DNA from: Macrostomum hystrix
Lineage: Eukaryota; Platyhelminthes; Macrostomidae
NCBI GenBank assembly: GCA_950097015.1
Contig: CATNEN010000038.1
Span: 18,486,001-18,550,000 of the forward strand
DNA: 64,000 nucleotides
Direction: 5' to 3'
Each line of letters starts with the position of its first letter. Position 1 is the first letter of the stretch. Both the position numbers and the translations under genes were made by a program. Positions 44,526-54,400 of this stretch are shown piece by piece. A model generated the notes under the pieces. It saw nothing but the letters and a program-made list of their open reading frames with translations. It had not been told where the DNA came from and did no database searches.

Positions 44526-44800
44526 AGGCAGGTTGGGCACTACCCAGATCCTCAGGTAGGTTGGACACTCTACCCAGATCCTCAGGTAGGTTAAACACTC
44601 TACCCAGATCTTCAGGTAGGTTGGACACTCTACCCAGATCTTCAGGTAGGTTGGACACTCTACCCAGATCCTCAGGTATGTTGGACACTCTACCCAGATC
44701 CTCAGGTAGGTTGGGCACTCTACCCAGATCTTCAGGTAGGTTGGGCACTCTACCCAGATCTTCAGGTAGGTTGGGCACTCTACCCAGATCTTCAGGTAGG
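44526..44800. repeat. 30-bp minisatellite
   Basis: About 9 copies of a 30-bp unit with ggcactctacccagatcttc + aggtaggttg. Confidence 0.94.
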
Positions 44801-45435
44801 GTTTTTATCTGACTAAAAATGTAGCTCAATATTTTATTTATATTAAGCTGACTGCAACGAATCTAGTAATCTGAAGGCAAAAAGTGCTCACAGTCAGTTA
44901 ATCAGATATTAGAAAGCAGCATATAACAGTATTTAACTGGCTGACTTACTATTAAAATTGCCAATAATTCAATACTCAAAGTAACAAAAATTAGAAGTTG
45001 ACCACAAGCGGATAGGCAAAACCACCAGAAGACAGAAGTGTTCAAGATGAATTTGAAAAACATAATATATAACATCGTGAAGAAAAAACGGATTATTAAA
45101 AGCAGAAAAAACAAATCCAGAAATTTAAGTTGACTGATGATTACTACCAATAACCGAGAATAATCCGTCATTAGAAAAAAACTAATTTAATACGGCCACA
45201 GATAATTAGTATTTAACAGTAAAGCTGATTTAGAAAGCATTTAAGGCGTTGTACACTAAATTTACCACAGAGATCGTTACTTTTTTGATAAATCGTTACT
45301 TTTGACTAGTAGCGGAAATAAGGAAATTGATTGTTTCGATTATTTAGAAAGTAACGAGTAACAAAAAACCGTTACTTTTCGCGATTTTGTGTCGCGAAAT
45401 TTAGCTTAAAATAAGAATTTAACTATTAACGCTAA
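44801..45435. other. Downstream of the Pins/LGN stop codon
   Basis: AT-rich, probably including the Pins 3' UTR (minus strand). The segment 45,280-45,400 repeats the motif gttactttt several times; nothing else is seen. Confidence 0.4.
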
Positions 45436-48400
45436 TTATCGCTTTCGCTTCTTCAAGCTAAACTTGCTAAACAATCGACTACCTGGCCTCTCTGGCTGAG
45501 ACGACTGCTGCTGCTGCTGCTGCTTCTGCTGACTCTGGCGGGCGATTTGGCCGAACACATCGTCGTCTGGCACAGTTGGGGCCGGATTGGCTACCGCCTG
45601 TGGCAGCGCGGTTCTCTGCTCGTCTAGCCTGGTTGCTTGGCAACGCATTAGCATGTCGAAGAAGGCGTCATCGGGCAGAACATTCTCTTTGTCGCCGGCG
45701 GTTCTGTTTGATGATGCCGCCGCCGCCGCTGCCGCTGCTGCTGCAGCAACATCAGGAGGCGTCGGTCGTAGGCCAGGGAAGTTGGGTAGGCTGGCTCGCT
45801 GATCGTTCATGCGAGAGCCTTGCACACCTGAGCGGATTATGCGCGATCAAGTTTGTTAACATGCTTTTTAACTTTTGTTAAGATAAAAAAACTTCAAAAC
45901 AATTTGAAAGAAATTCGAAGTATACTCATGGGAATTCTTAGCTCACAGACCAGAAGACCAGAAGACCCAAGACGCAAGGCTACCCAAGCTACACAATCTC
46001 AAGGGGAAATCCCAGTCTACATCATCTCGAAGGAAAGTCCTAATCTACACAATCTCGAATGTAAATCCCAGTCATCTGTGTAGAAGGGAAATCCCCAGCT
46101 ACACAATCTCGAAGGGAGATCCCCAGTCTAAACAATCTCGAAGGGAGATCCCCAGCTAGACAATCTCGAAGGGAAATCCCCAGCTACACAATCTCGAAGG
46201 GAAATCCCAGTCTACACAATCTCGAAGGGAGATCCCCAGCTACACAATCTCGAAGGGAAATCCCCAGCTACACAATCTCGAAGGGAGATCCCCAGCTACA
46301 CAATCTCGAAGGGAAATCCCCAGCTACACAATCTCGAAGGGAGATCCCCAGTCATCTGTGTAGAAGGGAAATCCCAGTCTACACAATCTCGAATGTAAAT
46401 CCCAGTCATCTGTGTAGAAGGGAAATCCCAGTCTACACAATCTCGAATGTAAATCCCAGTCATCTGTGTAGAAGGGAAATCCCAGCCTACACAATCTCGA
46501 AGGGAGATCCCCAGCTACAAAATCTCGAAGGGAGATCCCCAGCTACACAATCTCGAAGGGAAATCCCCAGCTACACAATCTCGAAGGGAGATCCCCAGGT
46601 AGACCAGGCGCTGCGCCGGGCAGCTCACACAATCTCGAAGGGAGATCCCCAGGTAGACCAGGCGCTGCGCCGGGCAGCTCACACAATCTCGAAGGGAGAT
46701 CCCCAGGTAGACCAGGCGCTGCGCCGGGCAGCTCACACAATCTCGAAGGGAGATCCTCAGCTACACAATCTCGAAGGGAGATCCCCAGCTACAAAATCTC
46801 GAAGGGAAATCCTAGTCTACACAATCTCGAAGGGAGATCCCCAGCTACACAATCTCGAAGGGAGATCCCCAGCTACACAATCTCGAAAAATCCTAATCTA
46901 CACAATCTCCAAGGGAATCCCTAATCTACAAAATCTCGACAGAAAATACTGTACTAAAGGGAAATACTAAAGTCCCAGTCTTCAAGGGACTCTTTCCAGT
47001 TGCTTAGCAAAGTCACAGACTTTAGGCTTGGCAATCTAGGAAAATAACATCGGGGAATCCCAATCCACCACAGTGAAGGTAAGGTACAAAACATAACGAA
47101 AAAATCCCTCAAGTCGATCTCTGAGGGAACTTTACCAGCAATCATGTCTAAAAACGCGTCCTCCATTTGCTGTTGCTGTTGCTGCTGTTGCTGCTGCTGC
47201 TGTCGACGTTGGACTGCAGCCGCGGTGGCAGCCGACAAGCTCGGAGCCGAGCAGCGCTGTTCGTCCATTCGCCTGCCCTGACAGCGAGAGATCAGATCTA
47301 GGAACAGGTCCTGATTGTCGTAGGGCTCGGCAGCCGCGGCGCCACCGATCTCCAGGCCGCTGTTCTCGGAGCCGACCCGCAGCAGCAGCCGTCGATCCTC
47401 CGGATCATCATTGTCGTCTTCGAAGCCACCGCCGCCGGCGCCTAAAATCAGTCCGTCATCATCGTCGTTATCCTGATGACGATGGCCGATGGCTGCGGCC
47501 GGACGCGCCGACGAAGCAGCTCCGCGACCGTTGACGGCGACAGCTGCGGGGGCGGCAGTTGACGATGCCGAAGAAGCGAAAAAATTTTGGTCGGATTCTG
47601 AAGCAGTCACCGGCTGCGGCATAGGCGGAGGCGCCGTCAGTCCCAGCAGCTGTCTCAAATCGGCCAGATTGAGTCGAGCAGCCGAGGCGCCGATGTCGTC
47701 GCCTAGCTGTTCGGAGAGGCTCAGATGACGAGCCGCATAGTCCAAGGCTTTGGCATTTTCGCCAACGGCAGCGTGCGCGTTGCCTAGCGACCAGCAGGCG
47801 CGGGCTTCGCCAACCCGATCGCCAAGCTGCTCCGCTATGCGCATGTGCCTAGCGTGGTAGTCTATGGCCTGAAGGCGAGACGTGACGAGCGGAGAATACT
47901 GTTTTTACTTTTATATTTACAAGTTAATATACGAAAGTACCTTAATTAGGAACATTTCATGAAAGGCTTCTTTCATTCGATAAATTTTAATTTAAAAATC
48001 TCATACATTATCAGTGTTTCATATGTACTACTTATAGTAGTAATAATTGATTTTATCGGGCCCAAAGTGGCAAGATGTGGAGCCGACAGCTGGTGGCTAA
48101 TGGTGCAGCCAAATTAAAAAATGTTCCAGTGGAGTCGGGAGTATGTAGTGGAGTATGGGAGATAGTTGAAATCTCCCATAGCCGAATCCCATGTAATCCT
48201 TGCTATTCGGGATCCTACCTGTCGATAATCCCTCATGAGGGTGCAGGTGTTGCCGAGTGAATAGCAGGCCTGAGCCTCAAGCGCCGGCTCGCCCAGCTGT
48301 TTAGCCAATGCCAGGCAGCGCCTGTAGTGCTCAGCGGCGGTGTCCAGCTCGCCGAGAAGGATGTGAGCATTGCCCAGATTGCTGTGGGCTCTGCGCTCAG

Positions 48401-51400
48401 CGCCGCGGTCGCCAAACTCTTTAGCAATGGCCAGCCGTTCTGTATGATAACGAATCGCCTCGTGAAAATTGCCTAGCAGGTAGTGCGTGTTGCCCAGATT
48501 GCCGCAGGCCCGACCAACGCCGGCTCGATCGCCTAGTTCGCGCACAATGGCGAGATTCTGGGCGTAGTAGTCGGCTGCCCGGCGCAGCGCCGAACGCGCC
48601 GGACCAGCCAATGAGGAATCTCCGTCGGCAGCGCCCGTGTCGTCATCGGCGCTGGTTGGCACAGAGCTACGGCCAGCGTGTTTGCCGTGCGCGTGATGCA
48701 CGTTGCCCAGGTTGTACAGGGCGCGAGCTTCTCCCATCTGATGGCGTGGATGGGTTGGCGTGTCCGAGTGTACATTGGGTTTTCTTGCTAAATGTACATT
48801 AGGGTTTTGTTGCTGAATGTACATTGGGGTTGGGTAGCTGTATTTACATTGGGGTTGGGTAGCTAAATGTACATCTGGTTTGTGTAGCTGTATGTACATT
48901 GGGGTTGTGTAGCTGAATGTACATTGGGGTTGTGTAGCCGAGTGTCCATTAGGGTTGGCTTAGTACATTGAGATTTTCACTAGACTAAGGGTACAAATAG
49001 ATTGCCGGTGTCAATATATAGTTGTTGCTTAGAGTACAATATAAAATAAATGATCTCTGCGCATGAATTTGAAATCGATTCCTTTTTTCTGAACTAATAA
49101 CAAGGACAAAATTTGATTTCGATATAATTTTGTTATTTTACTGAGCAGTGTTAAGAACGCGAAGCAGTGTTTTAATAATTCCGTCACTTTTTTGAGCCTA
49201 GCTTTAGGCACCCAGTTTTCTATTATTTTCACCCAGATTAAGGACCGCAAATGAGAATACACTGCTCATGCATTAGCTTTTTGTAGCAAAAAAGGTATTG
49301 CCTCGTCCGGAAATGGGTCCAAAACGAAAAGCAGACAAATGATGATATGCTACTACCAGACAGGATATGAAGACATTTTAATTAATCCACTGACAGATTA
49401 ACGGCTACTATTTTGTTAAAACTGTCTGTCTAGTCTAGATATATTACTGTCTACCAGTACAACTAAACTGTTACTGTAAACCGCTACAATATACTTGCAA
49501 CTGCCATAATACAACTGTTTACCCCTGCCATATTACTGACTAGCCATACCATGTTACTGTCTAGCCATACCATGTTACTGTCTAGCCATACCATGTTACT
49601 GTCTAGCTGTCGGAAATGCTTCCTCCAGAACTCCTTCTCGTCGTTTCCTTCGACTCTCCTCTTTTCTCTCTTGCTCACCAACTAGTTAATCAGTACGTTT
49701 CACTGCACTTTAATTGTTTCGCTTTTTATCGTCCTTTTAGCCCATAGACTACGCATCCTGCCCGCCCCTTGTTACTCAATCGTTGTCTATGTTTCTAATT
49801 CCTTTCTCGGTACAGTTCCCCTTTAGTTGCTTCTAGTGCGCACTAAGCCCACAAGAGCTTCGAACCAAATACTTTCAATATACAAGTCAAATACAAGCAA
49901 AGAAGTTTTGTCCCAAGCGACAAATTGGTAGCAGAGCGCACTAACGTATCCACACAGCCAAGTCAAAAATGAAGACGCGCAGCACCACTCGTGGAAAGCT
50001 CGGTCACAAATCTCAAAGCCGAGTAAGACCTACATACACTAACCTGACTACCAGCGGCCTCGCCGCATCTGCCAGCGGCCTCGCAGCTCCTGCCAGCGGC
50101 CTCGCAGCTCCTGCCAGCGGCCTCGCCGCACCTACAAGCGGCCTCACCGCACCTACCAGCGGCCTCGCCGCACCTACCAGCGGCCTCGCCGCACCTACCA
50201 GCGGCCTCGCCGCACCCACCAGCGGCCTCGCCGCAGCCACCAGCGGCCTCGCCGCACCCACCAGCGGCCTCGCCGCACCTGCCAGTCCAGTCGGCTCTAT
50301 CGCATTCGGTGTACCTAACCAACAGGACGCTGTACAACAACTTATTGGCGCAATGGCTCAGATGATGCAGCAGAACCAGCTGCTCGTACAACAGCTTCAC
50401 ATAAACCAGACCACATCCCAGCCCGCCCCTCCGACGCCTCGACCGACGTCCCTCTTCGGTGACACCGTCCTCCGCAATGTTCAACTTCAAGGTTTCGACG
50501 GTGAAGACCCAGCTAGTTTCCCTGCATTTTGGAGTTCTTTCACTTACCGCATCGACAGCAGCAACTACACAGACGTTGATAAATTTGAAGCTCTTCGCGG
50601 GCTTCTCGCTGGCGCTGCCCTCCGGAAACTAGGTGGTCTGGACGCCTGTCAACCGGGGGCCTACAACCAAGCCTGCCAAATTCTCCAAGCTAATTATGGC
50701 GACCTGTGGGAGCAGAAGAGCACCTGCTTCAGGCGACTTCTCGCGATGCCGCAGCTTTGCAACATCGACCACCAGAGCCTGGAGGAATTTTCAGACACAC
50801 TTCGCCTCACAGTCGGCCAGCTAACCCGCCTCGGTGAAACCAGTGCTGCCCTGGATCCCTACGTGCATGCACTGTGGCCAAAGCTCCCATCGGCGCTCCA
50901 ATCAGATATCCAGGATGTGCGTTGTAAGGCGTTGCAACCGCTAATTCCAACAATGCAAGAGCTCCAGGGACACCTCGACAACAAGCTTCGTGCCATCCGT
51001 GCCTCGCAAACCAACTACGCAACAGCTGCTTTCGCCCCCTATGCCGGAGCTAGTCTAATCAACGCTGCCACAAACCGCTCCGTAACTTCATCCACTCCGA
51101 GTGCTGGTCACGTGCACACACGTGCACATGCACCGATCTGCGTCTACTGCGAACGGTCAGGACACTCCAGTCAGACATGCGGCGTAATTTCGAAGCCCGA
51201 TGATCGGCTCCGCATTATTCGAAGCAAGGCCCTGTGCCTCAACTGCCTGCGTAGCCATGCCACCTCAAACTGTAGCTCCCGGAACAGATGCCGCGAGTGT
51301 CGAGCATTGCACCACACATCACTTCACGGAGCGCGTTTCAATCCACCACCGCAGGTTCTTCACGTCGACTCAACAGCGAAAGCCAACAGCAACCTCGACT

Positions 51401-54400
51401 CGACGACCGCATTGCCGACGGCGTTCGCCAACTTAAAAGCCATGAACGATAACACCATCAATACCGTCTCCTGCATCTCCTCCACCTGCGACGAGTTGAT
51501 AAGACCATCCATCATGGCCACATTCTCTGCCACTGCTGTAAACCCGACTAGCGGCGGAACTACGCGAGTGTCGGTCCTCATCGATGGCGGCTGCAGTTTC
51601 ACGTACATAAAAATCGATGTGGCTCGAAAACTCGGTCTTCGTTTACATCGCCGAATCTCTCTTGACAGCTCTTCATGTCACACCAACTCTCGACGCCGAG
51701 TGACCGCAGACATCGTCGAACTCGAACTCTCAACACCCGATGGCCGCCGTTTACCACTCCGAGTTCTGGCAACCGAGCACATCGCTCCACCAATCCACAT
51801 ACCAGCTGTCCAGCTACCAAGTGATATTCTGGCCACTCTGCAACACTTGCCCCATGGAATAGCCAATCTCCCACCTTCCCAAGACGGGGAACTTGAGTTA
51901 GATTTGCTCATCGGTAACGACTATGCTCAGCGGTTAATAGGCCCGAGCGTTCCTGCAATCCCACTGCGGCAAAGTCTTACCGCGCACCTCACCCCGTTTG
52001 GTGCCGTCCTCACAGGCTGCCTCGAAAATACCGACGATTGTAAATCCAGTGGGCTTCTCAACTCTAGTCAACTCATCGCCAACTCACTTCTGTCACAATC
52101 CCGTCCCGACAACCTTGAATGTCTGGTCGACCGAATGACCAGCCTCGAGCTGCTCGGCATCGAAAGAGGGGCCGAACAACCCAATCCACGAGGCGACGTT
52201 TTGACGAAAGACCTCCTGGACTCGGCCACACGTGGATCGGACGGTCGTTACTCGGTCGCATTACCCTTCAAGCCTGGAGCGGAGCAACTCCCATCAAACT
52301 TCGGACAAGCTTGGGGTCGCGCTCAGGCTACACACCGTCGTCTTTACAGGCGGAGCGTCAAGAGTACTATGGAGAGTTTGAAAAGCACAAAGCAGAAGTG
52401 ATCCTGGAAATCGTCGATGACACTAGTCCAAAAGGAAAGATCATCCATGTCCTGCCGCACTTTCCCGTCATCAAGATGTCTTCAAACACCACAAAAGTAC
52501 GACCAGTTGTAGACGCCTCAGCGCCAACATCTCTAGGGGGCGTCTCTCTCAACGACCTCATGGAGTCTGGGCCAAACTTGCTCACCAACCTCTTCAAGGT
52601 TCAGCTACGTCTCCGAACCTCAAAGTTTATCTGCCTCAGCGACATCCAGGCCGCCTTTTACCAAGTACTCGTGCACGAGCATTGTCGGGACGCCCAACGT
52701 GTTATCCTACCCAAAAACATCGACCTGCCGCTTACACGTGACAATTTCCAAGTCTGGCGCTTCACCCGTATCGTCATGGGAGCCAGATTATCACCGTGGA
52801 TCCTTGCCGCCGTCATTCGGAAACTCTGCCTGGATGCCATGGATTCCGGAAAATCAGGTCTTAGCTCTCGACAGCTTGAGCAGCTACCCTACAGCCTCTA
52901 TGTCGACAACTTGGTCCAGGGCTATGACGTTCAAGAAGAGGGCCCACGTATCGTTGCCGCAACCCGAGCTCTCTTCCGATCCGCTGGGTTTCACCTCCGC
53001 CAGTTTGCCGCCAGTGACCCAGGAGCGCTCTGCGACGTGCCCTGGGCAGATCAGATCCACGAACCAGTCGTCAAGAGCCTCGGAATCCTCTGGGACACAC
53101 AGAGTGACCAACTGAGCCTGGCCAGTCCACAGCTGAAATTGGACCCTAATCTCAACCGGGCCAGTCTTCTTAAGGGAATCTCTACGCCATACGACCCGTG
53201 CGGTTACGCAGCGCCCCTGCTTCTAGCTGGACGTCTTCTATATCACGAAAGCTTCGGTCCTATGGATGCATGGAACAAGCCTGCCTCAACCGATACTGTT
53301 GAGAGCTGGCGCAGACTCCTCAATGATTTCAACGAGATCTGCCGTATTACCGTTCCTCGTCGCTGCCTCGCAGACCAGGCACTACCCAGTAGGCTCGTGA
53401 TCTTCAGCGACGCCTCACCTCGAGCTTACGGGTACACAATTTACCTACATCAGAATGGGAAGGACCTCACCAACTGCTGCCTCATCAACGCCAAGGCCCG
53501 CCTCGCTCCATCTGGCCGCAAGAATGTACTCATCACGGTTCCTCGCCTTGAGCTCTGGGCCGCATTAATCGCCAACCGAGCCGCGATTTTCCTACGCGAC
53601 TCCTTTAACCTAGGCAAGAGGCTCAGTGGCATAACCCACTTCATGGACAGTCAGATAGTCCTACATTGGATCCACAATGGGGCCAAGCTCCGTCCCTATG
53701 AGGCCCGCCGCGTTCAGGAGATCTTGGAGTCCAACCTGACTGACGACTACCGCTACGTCAACACCGCTGAGAACCCTGCCGATTGTTGCACAAGGCCACT
53801 TACACTCAGCCAACTTCTCAATTCAAATTTCTTCACCGGACCTCGATTCCTCCGACAGCCACATGGGGAGTGGCCATCTCAGACAACACCCACACCCACG
53901 AACTCCACGATTCTCCAAGGCATCCCACCAGCCCAGAAAAAGACCAAGAAGACAAGCGCTTTCCTGTCTGCATCGAACAGATGCGTCCCCCCTGCAGACA
54001 TGGACATCAACCGCTTCGGCAAACTCAGTGCCCTTCTCGGAACTCTCGCATATGTTATCCGTTTCGTCAAGCGAAGAAACCGAGTCACCGCGCCAGATGC
54101 CTCGGAACGCCAGGCTGCTCTTCACTTGTGGATCAAATGGGTACAGAGAGAGCGCTACGCTGACGAAATCAATGCCATACAGGAAGGCAGACCCAAAAGC
54201 TGCAAGATAGTCGCGCAGCTTGACCTCTTCTTGGATGACGAAGGTCTGATCCGCCTCAAATCCCGTATGGCAAACGCAACCTTAGACGCAGACGCAATCT
54301 ACCCAATGCTCCTTCCACCCGATCATCATCTCACTCACCTGCTCATACTCTACTTCCACAAACTAGATTGCCACAGCAGCGCCATATCTGTTCTACGGAG

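Noticed and set aside
44524-44829. Frames of repeated LPEDLGRV / TLPRSSGRL
   Set aside because: 30-bp minisatellite artefact, open on both strands.
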